Shown here: piece after piece, positions 33,423-44,519 of the stretch
How the letters are laid out: each line of letters opens with the position of its first letter
Numbering within the stretch: position 1 is the first letter of the stretch
From: Lasiosphaeris hirsuta
Taxonomy: Eukaryota; Ascomycota; Sordariomycetes; Sordariales; Lasiosphaeriaceae
Direction of reading: 5' to 3'
Assembly (NCBI GenBank): GCA_030549175.1
Contig: JAUKUA010000001.1
Span: 8,804,001-8,868,000, forward strand
DNA length: 64,000 nt
Made by a program: the position numbers and the translations under genes
The notes under the pieces: generated by a model
What the model was told of the DNA's origin: nothing
The model's input: only the letters and a program-made list of their open reading frames with translations
The model's database searches: none

Positions 33423-33557
33423 ATGGCGCCTCTCAGTCGGGTGTTTGTATCCCTCCTCGCCGCCGCGGGCGTGCTTGCCAGCCCGGTCGAGGCGGCCAAC
33501 TCGCCGGACGCTCTTGGTGCCCACGGAGGGCCCGGGGCAGCAACACCACCACCATGA
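33423..33557 (+). CDS. Very short secreted-like ORF, possibly a truncated gene
   Basis: Forty-four codons from ATG 33423. MAPLSRVFVSLLAAAGVLAS has a clear signal-peptide pattern with an Ala-Ser cleavage region, then a short NSPDALGAHGGPG tail and a stop. In another frame the sequence continues for about 30 codons (GVTQDRTVREVMNT), so the product may be a frameshifted remnant of a longer secreted protein. No family recognised. Confidence 0.25.
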   Translation: MAPLSRVFVSLLAAAGVLASPVEAANSPDALGAHGGPGAATPPP

Positions 33558-34398
33558 ACCATCGTCTCCAGCTGCGCGGCGTCACCCAGGACCGGACGGT
33601 CCGCGAGGTCATGAACACGCTTGCTAGCATTTTTTGCTATCAATATGTGTGGTGACCCCAATTTCATCGTGATCCCGTCTGACAAGGAGCCCTGCTCTCG
33701 CCGACATACTGATTCTCAAAATGTCGATATCCTACTACTCATAGTAGACACCCTCTCAATGTCATCGCCGTGGTGAGCAATCAACCTAAGGGGGTTTAGT
33801 TTTGTGTTGATTTCTGTGAATAGCAGTTAGATGTTGGCGTCGGATGGATATCTCCCCTTTTCAGTTGACGTTTCAGGGACCGTCAGAAGTGCATTCGAAG
33901 GGCTTAGTCAATACCTGATGCTCCTTGGCAGGGCTTGAGGCTAGACAAGGGGGAGATGCGATACTTCTTAGTCGGACTCGATGGTGTTCTGGCTGGAGGC
34001 TATAATTTCCTTTTATGAGAATAGCTATCCAGGTTGAATAAATGCGCTGCTGTCACAAGGAACTAGCAGCTGATTTGGCGCCCCTGGCCTGACAGACGCC
34101 ACGGGGCCATTCCGCGCGGCATTCCGCGAGGCCAAGAACGCAGGCGGTACGGCTGAACTGCGCCAAAGCGCTTCGACAAGTTTGGCAGCAAATCACATCG
34201 CGTCTAGAACTACGCCTCAAACCAATATCTCATACAGCGGCGCTGATAGCGGTCTCCTAGCTTGATTCGGCAACGGCGCCCCTGAGTCGAGGGACAAAGA
34301 CTCAAGTACAAGTACGTCCACAGCCAGCATCTCGACTTTTTGCAACAAAACTTCGCACAAAATAATTAGCTCTCACCAATTTGGACATCACCTTCACC
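33558..34398. other. intergenic region
   Basis: No gene recognised. It contains the upstream region of the GPI-anchored protein gene. Confidence 0.4.
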
Positions 34399-35063
34399 AT
34401 GCACCCCTCCCTCTTCCTAACCCTAACCATCGCCGCGACGCCGCTGCTCGCAACATACCCTCGCGCGGCTCTCGGCCCCCGCGCCGAGGAAAAGACGACG
34501 CTCAACGACATTGATACGCTGTGCAGCATCAACTTCGGCGGCGACCCGCACACCATCATCTGCCTGAAGGACGGCACCTCAACCACCTTCACAACGCGCA
34601 CGTCGTCGTACCTGCGCAACAACGACGACAGCATGTGCTGTGAGGCCGACAACACGTGCATGTTGTCGAATCACACGGTCGTCGGGCCGCGCGCGGCCTG
34701 CTACGATCCCAAGTACGTGTTTCTCTCTTTTGCTGGGGATGTGGGGGAGGTGTGGGTGGGAGGCTGACAGAGACAAGGACGAAACGCGCCACGATCGCCC
34801 AGGACGGCGGGCCGTGCGAGTTGAATGCTGCGGGTGACGGGTGCAAGTGGACGGGGACGAACCGGGGCGAGTCGGGCGTGTTCTCGACCAAAGGTGTGAC
34901 CAAGGTCACAGCTGTGGTAGACGGGAAGGCGGTGCTGGGCGGCACGGGCGGCGCGGGCGGAGGTGGGAGCTCAGGCACGAGTGGTGTTGCTGGTGTAAAT
35001 TCGAGGAGCGGTTGGGTCTGGGCTATGGGGGGAGCGGGAGTTTGGGCTGTCATGTTGGCCTGA
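34399..35063 (+). CDS. Secreted, Cys-containing GPI-anchored protein
   Basis: Two exons, 34399-34712 and 34778-35063, about 199 aa; the intron (GTACGT..ACAAG) is phase 2. The N-terminus MHPSLFLTLTIAATPLLAT is a signal peptide. The mature part has paired cysteines in CSINFGG, CLKDG, MCCEADNTC, CYDPK, PCELN and GCKW. This compact Cys-rich pattern is typical of small secreted fungal proteins. The C-terminus has a Gly/Ser-rich linker, an omega-site-like SSGTSGVAG and the hydrophobic tail WVWAMGGAGVWAVMLA, as expected for a GPI anchor. It would sit on the plasma membrane or in the wall. Function unknown; an effector or wall-remodelling role is only inference. Confidence 0.75.
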
Positions 35064-35450
35064 GACTAAACCGGGAATATTCAATGGCATACATGACACT
35101 AGATTCCTTCGCATCGCGCAACCTTGCCCTGCATTCGCCCCCCCATAACTATAACTATAACCCCTTTCCAGATGTCAGCCCTGCATTGTTTTGACAAGGT
35201 TCTCCTGACTCCTGAAAAGTCAGAATGCAGCCCGAAGCGTGCTTCTGTGCACTTCAATAGTTCATGAGTTGTCACCTTGCCTCCTCGCACAAAATTCACG
35301 TAGATGGATGTCCAGAACTTCCACTCGCCTCCATAGCCTCTGCCTATAATAAATCTTTCCTCTCCAGCTCCTCTCCTGTGATGACTGGGGATAGTTATCG
35401 GTTGTCCCCTTGTCAACCTCGGGATCCTCAAGCAGATACGTACAAATAGT
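35064..35450. other. intergenic region
   Basis: The space between the GPI-anchored protein gene and the ankyrin relic holds no recognised feature. Confidence 0.4.
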
Positions 35451-36404
35451 CTAGGAATTCAACCATTCTGTCGAATACTGGCCTGGCATCGTCTCTGATA
35501 TTGCCGTTGCATGCATCAATGCCGTTCGTCCGGTCTTGTCCTTGGTGTCAATGTGAGTTTGGACCGTCTTCAGAACACGAAGAACGAAGCCCAGGCGTTG
35601 ATTGATCACCGCCCATGTCAAGGCCGTCCGCCCCTGGGCACATCTAACATCTAGCTGAGAATTACCAGCGAGATATTCGACTCGTTCACAAAGCCATCCC
35701 TCTCTTCTTCAAATGTAATTACCATCAACGCTGGCAGTCCTTGGTTATTCTGCGCATCTGTCTGAACCTGGCCGCTCTCGACGAGATAGCGAACGACGTC
35801 AAGATTCCCCCATCGAGCAGCCATCATCAATATCGTCTCCTTATCAGGGTTAGTGATTTGAAGGTCGAGTTAGTGCTTCTCAACCAAACGGATGACGGTA
35901 GCGACTTTCAACTTTGAAGGCCTCCATTTTTCCAACCCATATCGCAGCATCCATTTCCCAATCATTCCTTCGCGGTAACTGGCTAGTAGGTTGATTGCAA
36001 GACCGTCATCCGAACCTATTGCTGGAGACAATTCCTTCAATCTGTCGACTTGGCCACTCATAGAAATATGGTCCATAGCTGCTTTTCGCCCAGCCTTCGC
36101 CGCAAACCATAGTAGGGAACACCACGCCTCAGATTCGTCACTGCCTGAGGAAGCCGTGACAAGCCACTTGGCCACATTCTCTTGCTCGTCTTTCGGGAGA
36201 GGGTTTTCGGCTTGTCTTGTTTGACTCTGCCTCTGCGGTAGTCCCTGATAGGATTGTGTCGAATATCTGTAGTAGCTCTTCAACCTGATCCTCAACCCCG
36301 CTTAGCGTACCCGGACGTTCTAGACACGCCTGAATGACGTTTAGTAACCTCGTCACCATGCGCACGCTACCGTCTAACTCGGCCTTTAAGAAATTGGTAG
36401 GCAC
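35451..36404 (-). pseudogene. Broken ankyrin-repeat protein gene
   Basis: On the minus strand a helical N-part (MPTNFLKAELDGSVRMVTRL, from 36404) changes frame near 36230 and continues with PLPKDEQENVAKWLVTAS and EAWCSLLWFAAKAGRKAAMD. It meets a TAA at about 35870-35872 (EKH-stop-LDLQIT, where CAA to TAA would fit). It then goes on with two or three ankyrin repeats: KETILMMAARWGNLDVVRYL, a possible short intron, GRTALTWAVINQRLGFVLRV and KTGRTALMHA, stopping at 35451. At least one frameshift and one stop disrupt it. It belongs to the helical-N-terminus plus ankyrin type common in fungal non-self recognition or regulatory proteins, but the family is not certain. Confidence 0.6.
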
Positions 36405-36549
36405 CTGTCAAAAACGCTTACGGGGCGTTCACCGTCCCGTAACCCGCGCTGTGAGTTCGGACCCCAGTCCCAGGCAACGACCAAATCATATGGCCACCAA
36501 GTTCCTTGCGAAACCGACGACGATGTGAAACGCGTTGGGAGGCGGAGGC

Positions 36550-37103
36550 CTAGATGGATCCGTACGACGCTGAAGTGATCTCGGTGAACCCTAACCACAA
36601 GCGCCTGTTGTCCTTCAGTATTGCCCGTGGCCACGGAAGGGACTCACAGCCTGGATGGGCTGGCTCCATCAGCTTGACGAAATCATCACTGTCCACGAAG
36701 CCTGTTAATGACCTCAAATTAGTGTTCGGGAGCTGTCCCATCTCTCCTGATTAAAAAGGCGCCCCTTGCCGCGGACGCAATGAGCGTAGAACTTGGCGAG
36801 GGGCTCGATGTAGGCTGCAAACGCTGAGTTCAAGGTGTCGGGCAGCTCCCAGACGGTGTCAATGTATAATCCCGAACAGCCGTATTCTTGAGGCGGAACA
36901 TCCGTAACGCTGAGGACGGAATAGCGACTGTCGCAAATGGCAACAATCTCCTGTTCCGGCCTCGCATGTCCTGAATCACCTCGACAAGGACCACTACCAC
37001 CACCACCACCTCCTCCCCGGGCAGACATCGGCCCCTGAAGAAGGTGGATAGGGCTCCCGGTGACTGATTCAGTGCAAATCGGAGCAGCATGCAAAGATGA
37101 CAA
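36550..37103 (-). pseudogene. Unrecognised coding remnant in two frames
   Basis: A frame from 37103 gives a Gly-run linker, then PEQEIVAICDSRYSVLSVTD, YIDTVWELPDTLNSAF and KFYAHCVRGKGRLFN, and stops. A second frame takes over at about 36740 with NLRSLTGFVDSDDFVKLMEP and WLGFTEITSASYGSI. The composition looks protein-like in both parts, and a single frameshift could join them. No family is recognised; the gene may be a remnant or a false reading. Confidence 0.3.
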
Positions 37104-37779
37104 CCCTGAATCGTCAAAGCTTCGAGCTGCTGGAAGCTCTTGGAATGGAAAACAACCCCGGAATCACGGTTTTTATCTCCCCTGTGGCCGCCCCGCTATT
37201 GGTCCAGGGGTTTAAATGGCGCTCGGCTGGCATCGTAATGGCACCCGAGATCGCTGCAGGGCCAGCCGCAAGACAGAGCATGCGCCGCAGAGCGAGTGAT
37301 ATTTAGTCTCTATGTGAGAAGGCAGCGACTGAATATTATCTCCTTAATTACAAACACAAAGCAGGAAAAGGGGGGGGGGGCTTGGGCTAGATCCTCAGGT
37401 GATGGTTTGGTCTTTTAAGGTGGCAAGGTAGGTAGCTGGGTTGGAGGGCTGAGCTGCAAGCCATCTATCTCACTTGGCCCCTTTTCACTGCAGTGTCACA
37501 TATTATGCAAGCCACCGGGACCGGGAAGCGGCTGAACAGCGAAAGGCTGCTCACCGATTGGAACAGCCATATTCCATGCCCTGAGAATAGAGGAGGTGGT
37601 AGGTAGCGAATCAGGAGATCTTCAGCCCGTGGTTAGGAGATGTGCAACCGCTCCTCCGTATCAGGGGGTGCAGGGGGCCACATACTGCTGTCGGTTCTAG
37701 ATCTACAGTTAAATCAATCCGATGATGTCGTGTTAATAGTAACAGATCTGTAATTATACCGACAACTATTATCACTGTA
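37104..37779. other. intergenic region
   Basis: It contains a G run at about 37370-37380. No gene recognised. Confidence 0.4.
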
Positions 37780-39400
37780 TTATAAGTCTTTGAAAGTTTG
37801 AACCCTCTTGAATGGCTCGGCAGAGTGCCCTTCCTCATCATACTCCCAGTACAACACTGGATTACGCAGCGTGGCGTCTCCATGCTCAAAGACAAACCTG
37901 ATAATGTAGTACTCGGCAGGGTACTCGGGAAGCCTCCCACGCGTGACACAGTCGTCGTGATCCAAGTACCAGAAGAAGGCATCGGCATCATACGGCACAA
38001 GCTTGAATGTATCCGCATCATCGCCCATGAAGCTAACCCAACCCTCCCCCCTTGCATCCTTGTCCTGGCGGATCTCAATCATAAAGTTTCCCAGCGCGTT
38101 GTAGTACCGCCCGACGTACTCGCTTATCGGCCGCGTGGGCTCGCGCACCTTGCGACCGTCCTCGAGCTCTCTCATGACTCTTCCCTGCCGGGACGCGGCG
38201 GCCGCGTATCCCTTCTTAGCAAGGCGTGTATACGCTTCGGCATCGATTTCGGTCCCGAACATGGTATCAAGAACGGCACCGACAATCAGCATGCCGGCCT
38301 CGTTGAGACCACCCGAGTTCGCCAGGGCGACGACTGCACTTTGGGTTTCGGGGATCAGGACGGTGAATGAAGTGTAGCCCTGGATGATGCCTTGGTGGTA
38401 AAGCGCTAGGTGGCAGGGGGGCTTCGCTCCCACGACGGGTTTCCACGGCTGCGGGCCGTCGAGGCCAAAGGTCGATGGGAGCTGGGCTCGTGTCCAACCG
38501 AGTGCGTAGCTGTGTTCTCGTAGGGAGGAGAACGGGAGGCTGATCATGGCATTCCATATGGCGGCGAGCTGTTTCAGGGGATTGTTGGGGATCCGTTCAG
38601 TATGCCGGCCATGTTGAGTGCCGTGCTTTGGAAGCTGCGAAGTGCTGGCATCCAGCAGTGCACGGTAGAATATCAGGAGGTCTGATACCGATGTTCGGAC
38701 ACCTCCTGCGGCGGAGAAGAGCCCATCCTGGCGCACCAGCGGCATGTCGAGTTCATATGCACTTCGGTTTTGGAGAGCGGCGTAGGGCTTTGCGATGTTC
38801 GCCACTATGGACGGGACGCGCGTGTCAAATGTTCGAGACATACCCAGCGGCTCCATGATCTTGTGTCTGAGAAAGTCCCCATAGCTCATGCCTGAAACCT
38901 TCTCAATGATCTGGCCCAGCAGTTCGTAGGCGTAGTTGTTGTAGATGAAGGCGGTGCGAATCGGTCGGACGGTTGGGAACGAGTTGAACACCTTGACAAA
39001 GTCGGATCGAGGAAACGCCACCTTGCCATTTGACAGCATCCAATATCCATCTGGCCCTGGGATTCCCGTGCGGTGGCTCAGGATGTCGGCGACGGTGGCG
39101 TTGAAGGCCGAGTCTTTCTCATCTCGCTGGTATCCCGGAAGATGCTCGCGGACTGGTGTGTCCCAGCCAAGGAGCCCGTCTTCCACGAGGGTCCCGGCCA
39201 AGGCAGAAGAAAAGGCTTTGGATAAAGATGCAACGACGTAGATGGTATCCTTGTCGGGAGGAACCTGTGCGGCAACGTCTTGATAGCCAAAGTTTTCAAA
39301 GCGGGCCACCTCGCCATGATACAAGACGCCGAGAGAAAGGCCTGGGATGCCAGAAATGTTGCATATCAGTCCAATTAGTGGGATAATAGCGGTCAGATTC
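37780..39400 (-). CDS. Class-C beta-lactamase-like serine hydrolase/transesterase
   Basis: The minus-strand frame ends at 37780 and carries the beta-lactamase/DD-peptidase fold. The SxxK nucleophile is in VASLSKAFSSALA, YxN in FIYNNYAYELLGQI, and an HxG-type motif in LYHQGIIQGYTSF. The conserved ILSHRTGIPG and a C-terminal beta domain follow. The readable exon opens with NLTAIIPLIGLICNISGIPG after an acceptor-like GGCAG at 39401-39405, phase 2. The 5' exon with the start codon was not found, because an ATG at 39455 lacks a GT donor. Fungal members include esterases and LovD-like acyltransferases in secondary metabolism; true antibiotic resistance is not implied. Neighbours on the same strand are an amine oxidase and an AsaB-like enzyme. 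Confidence 0.8.
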
Positions 39401-39870
39401 CTGCCAGTAGTCAGTCCAGGTCTTTTAGGCCAAGAAAGATGATTCGAGCTTGCATCGTGACGCGTGGATGCTCAGTGGACGACTGCAAGCCAATCTCAAT
39501 CCGTGGTTCCTGATATGCGGTGCAGCCCGCTTTCTAAAATGGCTGACTGGTGGCGGACCTTTCAATGAAAATGCCCTGTCATTTATGCACGGTCAGAATG
39601 TCGGAAACGTGGTTGGGGACGATCTGCATTTGCATCGACGAAACAGGGCTGTGGGATGGATGGCTGGTCCCGTTGCCCGGTGTGAATGGCGCAGAGGAAA
39701 TGAATCTGGGAGAGGTGAAGTCGGTTTGGGGGGGGAGGGGGGGGGGGGGAAGGGGGGGCAGTTGGCGCTACTTATACACAGCATTTTTTTTTTTTTTACC
39801 GACCATGATAATAGAGGCTTTACTATTACAGTGTATACATGCATATTCTACTCGATGTGCTCTTCTCTGC
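39401..39870. other. short intergenic region with G and T homopolymers
   Basis: G-rich tracts at 39727-39758 (runs up to 12 G) and a T run at 39785-39798 lie between the beta-lactamase-like and amine-oxidase genes. Confidence 0.6.
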
Positions 39871-42122
39871 TCAGAGAGCCTCATCACGCGCGCCTGGACG
39901 TTCGTTCCCATCGCACATGCCCAAAAACACCTGCCATCCTATCAGTCCCTTCAAGCTAAGATCGACACAGCACTCGCTCTCGGGTTCACCTTCGGCACTC
40001 CCCCAACGGCTCCGAAGAAGCTGGAGCTTGCTATAAAGATAGTTCAACGCGCCCCAATTATCGAGATGCCGGAGCATCTCGCCGGCCAGCATGCGGAATA
40101 TGGCACAGTACGCACTGTCCAGGGCGCCGACGATCCAACCATGATAGATGCTGGCCATCTCCCCCGCCAGGAATAAACGGCCCATTGCCGCCGGCCGCTG
40201 CAGGTTTCCAAAGTAGGAAGCAAACTGCCCGGGCGCCAGCAGCGCAAAGTGGCCGTTTGTTAGACGGTCGCGGTTCCAGTCGTGCACGTAGTACTCGACG
40301 ACCATTCCGCGCAATTCTTCCTCCGGGCACTCGTGCATGACAGCTAGGTCTTGCATGACGGCATCAAAGATTGCGACCTGTGAGGTGGCCTCGGAGCTCA
40401 CCGACAGGCCTCCGAGGCGGGCTGCATCCTGGCCCCAGTTGTAACAGGCGTACAGAACACCTGGCTGTCCCTCTGGCGTGTTGAGTGCATGGGACGGGTA
40501 CACGACGATGCGAGTAGGGCGGTCCGTCATGCCCGTCCCTCCTCTGGTGATTCTATTGTCCTCGGCCCACCAGCGACGCCGGAACTTGATGCCCAGCTTC
40601 ACAACGTTGTCGTAGTGCAGCGTTCGGATTGCTTCGCGATGCATATCTGTCAAACCAGCGTCGCCGAGATCCATAAATCCAAGACAAGGTGCTGTCGTTG
40701 TGGTGATGACGTGTGTGTAGTCCTTGGTGATGGGCTTTACAGTCTGCCCTCGCCGCATCGTCACCACCATCTTGTCCCTCGCTTCGTTACGAGAGATGCC
40801 AGTTACCATGTGCTTGTACAGAGGCTTCTTTTTGAGCCTCTTCACGACACCCTCCGCTACAAGGTCGGATCCTCCATTTAAGATCCACCAAGCATTCTCT
40901 CTGTCCCTTGTTATTATTGGACGGGTATCGTACCCGGGAGGCGACGGGGCAGGGTACTGAAACTCGAGCGAGAGCAGAACCCATGAAACAAAGGACGCGT
41001 CAAAATGACCGGTCCCCCTATACTCCCCATTAGTCATGAGAAGCTCCTCAAAAAAAAAAAAAAAAATAAAAAGCCTAAGTATTTTCGAGTATGTATTCAG
41101 GGGCTATAATTCTTACGCAGTCATCGTTTCACACCAAGACACCACCTTCAAGGGTCCGAGACTAACAGCACGTCAGGAATCCCTTTCAGCTTTATTCTCA
41201 GGTACCCTGCTTTTATACATACGCATGTTCTTGGTATTCGTTCTGGAGCTCCTGAACCATGTACATTTTGAGAGAGATGGCCCTGGAGTCGAGCTCCATT
41301 AACTCCTGCCAGCCACTCTCAAAGTCATACACAAGTCGCGTCTTCCAGTAGTCAAAAATCCGTTTCAGGATTTCTTTGAAGCAAGTGCAGACGGATCTAA
41401 GCCACAAACGCCATGGTATAAGTATCAAAGAGCTCAGCGAGGGAAAAGAGTATAACTGACGTGCGATTAACTATTCCCCCAATCTCACCACGCGCATTGA
41501 ATGGGCCGTCCGCATGGACCCCTGGACCGCATCCGTCCCCGTCCCTATCCCCGCCCACTTTCACCAAGATGTTATTGAAAAACATGGGGTTGTTCGGGCC
41601 CGAAAAGTGGTATGGTATCAAGCATCCAAGCTTAGGATCTGCACTCATGTCCTTTTCTATCTCCAAAAGCTTGAGAAGCTTAAAGGTCCTCGACATGATG
41701 GGGATATCGGGGAAAAGCATGGCACCCACTTCGAAGTAGTCGCCATCATCTTGAGAAAATCGATGTGTCTGCACGCGCCCGCCAGGTCTGTGTGAAGCCT
41801 CGACAACTTCATGCTTCAAGTCAAGATCCTGCAGAATCAGAGATGTGTAAAGACCCGCCATCCCGGCCCCAATGACGCCAATGTCGAACTCGACGGGCTG
41901 GGGAAGGCAGGACTTTATGATCTCGTCAAAGTTCAGGTCCCCTAAGCCGGGAGGGGGGTATTCTGGGTTCAAGTCAAAGTCGTTTGGGAGTCCTGGAATA
42001 CCTGGTATCAAACCCGCAAAGTCTGTCGATTTACGCAGTTTCGCGCATGCCATTTCTACTTGGAATTTGGTGGTGCGCTTGGCGATTTTGGCACGCAAGG
42101 CCGATAGCTGGGAGACATCCAT
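39871..42122 (-). pseudogene. Flavin amine oxidase (L-amino-acid-oxidase-like), frame-damaged
   Basis: Exon 1 is 42122-41461. It has an N-terminal helical segment, then the FAD dinucleotide motif GVIGAGMAGLYTS and the ARR-type RPGGRVQTHRF. An intron (donor GTCAGT, acceptor GCTTAG) leads to exon 2 from 41396, with FDYWKTRLVYDFESGWQEL. Conserved family words then appear in shifting frames between about 41230 and 41040: YLRIKLKGIPD, then VVSWCETMTA. The open frame resumes at 41037 with GTGHFDASFVSWVLL and continues to the FAD-binding C-terminal part (LFLAGEMASIYHGWIVGALD). The middle cannot be joined by ordinary introns without at least two indels, so the gene is probably damaged or misassembled. 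The family oxidatively deaminates amino acids or amines to imino products plus H2O2. Confidence 0.75.
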
Positions 42123-43392
42123 CAGAGAGCAGAGGGAGGCAGTGAAATCAAGATTACCAAGGTGATCTCAGGTTTGAGTTCAGCAAAGGTGTGGTTGATA
42201 TGGACAGACATTAGGTGCAGCACACAACAATACCGTGGCAGTCGAGAGAACATGCGTTGGTGTGGAACTTTTTTTTTAGTATTTATATGGGAATTTTGCT
42301 ACTTTGGATTTAGAACCCGACACGCTCAAATTTCGAACTCCATCATGACGATTCTCACTCTCACTGACTCAAAAGACAGCTTCCTGTCATGAATCCTCAA
42401 TATTCAGATGGGGCGAGAACAGGGCCGCGAGGCGTCGCTGCCCAGTGGCTGCGTAGCGCCTCTTCCAGGTATGAAATGTATAAAACACCGGGTATAGCGT
42501 TGCCTCACGGCATTCTTCTTTTCTTTTTCATCATGTACATACGAATAGGTAATGGAATGCATGACCCCTCCAAAAATTACCGCACTTTTGATATCTCCTG
42601 AGCCAAACAAAGTCCTACTAAATCTTGACAGATATCCGCGGAGCCTCTTTTTGTTGAGAATTGCATGTTGGAGAGCATTATTGGCTCTTGGCAGGACGCT
42701 TGTAAGGTCGCAAAAGTTGCCTGCCGGTTAAGGGGGATCGGCCAGTGAGACGAGAATTGCGCTGCAGGTAGCCAGAGAGCCTTGTGCCAAGTCACCCTGC
42801 AGTATGCCGCAAATCGCCCATGGCTTGAATCTTTTGGTTCAAAGTATCGGAGTGTTAGTCCCGCAAAGATATTAGTGGCTTCAACCAGCGACGCATGATT
42901 TCTCGTGTATACCGCATTTCCTCATGTGGAAAGCTGCTTGGAACCACGACCGCAGAATGGCTCTCAGCGGCACCGCCCGTCCATGGTGCTTGATCCGACG
43001 ATGCTGCCAGGAGCTCAATTGCATGATCCCCAAAGTGTCACTTGACACCTATCATTCCAACCACAGGCTCCGGCTGAGATTCCACATATCGAATCGTGTG
43101 TTTTACGCACGGGATGAGTTCTCATCGGCTCTCATCGGCAGGCAACTTTCTCGGTCACTTCTTGTGAAAGTAGACTAACTAGTTAGTATTGGTCAAGTTT
43201 CACTCTCTGCCGCAGTGCCCCCAGTCGGGCGGCCCGAGACCTGCAAGCCGCATTATCATGTTACCCAATGGGAAAAGTGGAACTGTGAGCTTCACTTGCT
43301 TGGCATGTCGGCAAAGCGTCTTTCTATTTCCAGACACTGACGTTCCCGCAGGCCACTAATGCGGAGAAAGTTCTCATGTCCTTGGTGTTGCC
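42123..43392. other. intergenic region
   Basis: No supported gene lies between the amine oxidase start and the end of the AsaB-like gene. It contains the amine oxidase upstream region, with a T run at about 42270-42277. Confidence 0.4.
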
Positions 43393-44519
43393 CTACTCTA
43401 GTGGTGTCAACACTAGTAATCGCACCTCAATGCTCTCCCTAGGGCGGGTGTCCGACTTTGGCAGCTCTGTATGGCGGAATGCGGAATGCGGGGGTGTTCC
43501 TATTTGTTTTTTATTTTGGTTTTTTTTATTAGTGATATTTCAAACACAGCCCGGGGTACCGAGGTGTGCTGGGGAGACTCACGAACGAAGTCTTTTCCCA
43601 CCGCTTGGGAGTCAAACACCACGAAAGCGCAGACTTCGTTTTTGGTCATCTTTGATAGGTAGTAGAACTGAAAACGCTCGCTGTACTTGACCAGGTAGTT
43701 ACGGCGAACATAGTCGCTACTCACGTGCGCCGAATGTACGAGGTCTGAAGGCCTGACTGTTCGCGGGTCGCACATGGCCAGTGGATAGTCTTCGACGACA
43801 TCTACAAGCGGACGCCAGATGCTTTCTCACAGGACCGAGTCAGCTCAGAACAGAACGAGCACAAGGGCTGACGCAGAAGGTCACGGTACTTTAAAACCCG
43901 AACGCGGTGCTTGTTGACGATTGTGTTTGCCTCAACCTCCCCAGTTTCACGCTTCAGCCATTCTAGAACCCCCAGGGGCGACTGATCTATGAGAAATTAG
44001 ATTTGGTTCTGTTGGAAAGTGATTGCAACCTACCAATGTGAACTGTCATGGCAGGGGGCATCTTGTACGTTCCGCACAGCCCAGGGTGAAGAGGAACGTT
44101 CTTTTGCAATGCTCCCACACTCCGTAGCTATGATGGTGTTAGTATCGCAGATTGGATCTCGTCCGTGGATCCCTCCAACTACATTTGCCGGGTAGTCTCA
44201 CTCTAAAGTCAAACATCTCGCATCGTTCCACCCTTTCTGGAAACATGTCATGGACGAGACTTTTTAAGTCTCCAATGTACTCCTCCTTGATTTCATCTTC
44301 ATTCTGCCAGTTGATAGCCGGAAGAGGATGTTGACGAAACTCGAATCCACATGTATCAAGAGTGAAATCCTTGGTCTTCCCCCGTATGTCCAGAACAGAC
44401 TGTAGCTGTGGTCGTTCGACAACTATGTTGGTCCTGCTGTCAATGAAGTTGTGATATGGCGTCTCCTCTTCATACAGCGGTAGAGGCCTGAGATAGGCAA
44501 ATCGGGCAGTTTCATCCAT
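43393..44519 (-). CDS. AsaB / GA4-desaturase-like oxidoreductase
   Basis: Five exons on the minus strand: 44519-44202, 44127-44034, 43986-43890, 43821-43583 and 43499-43393, giving 284 aa with all phases consistent. The start MDETARFAYLRPLPLYEEE is the family's usual opening. Further family words are FTLDTCGFEFRQH, EEYIGDLKSLVHDMFPE, FDFR, the central HRVRVLNIWRPLVDVV, PLAMCDPRTVRPSDLV, FQFYYLSKMTKNEVCAFV and the end RESIEVRLLVLTPLE. These match the fungal CmcJ/AsaB/GA4-desaturase-like group, predicted oxygenases of secondary metabolism. Their chemistry is poorly defined and I cannot name the substrate. The introns use donors GTGAGA, GTAGGT, GTACCG and GTGAGT. It is co-oriented with the amine oxidase and beta-lactamase-like genes. 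Confidence 0.88.
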
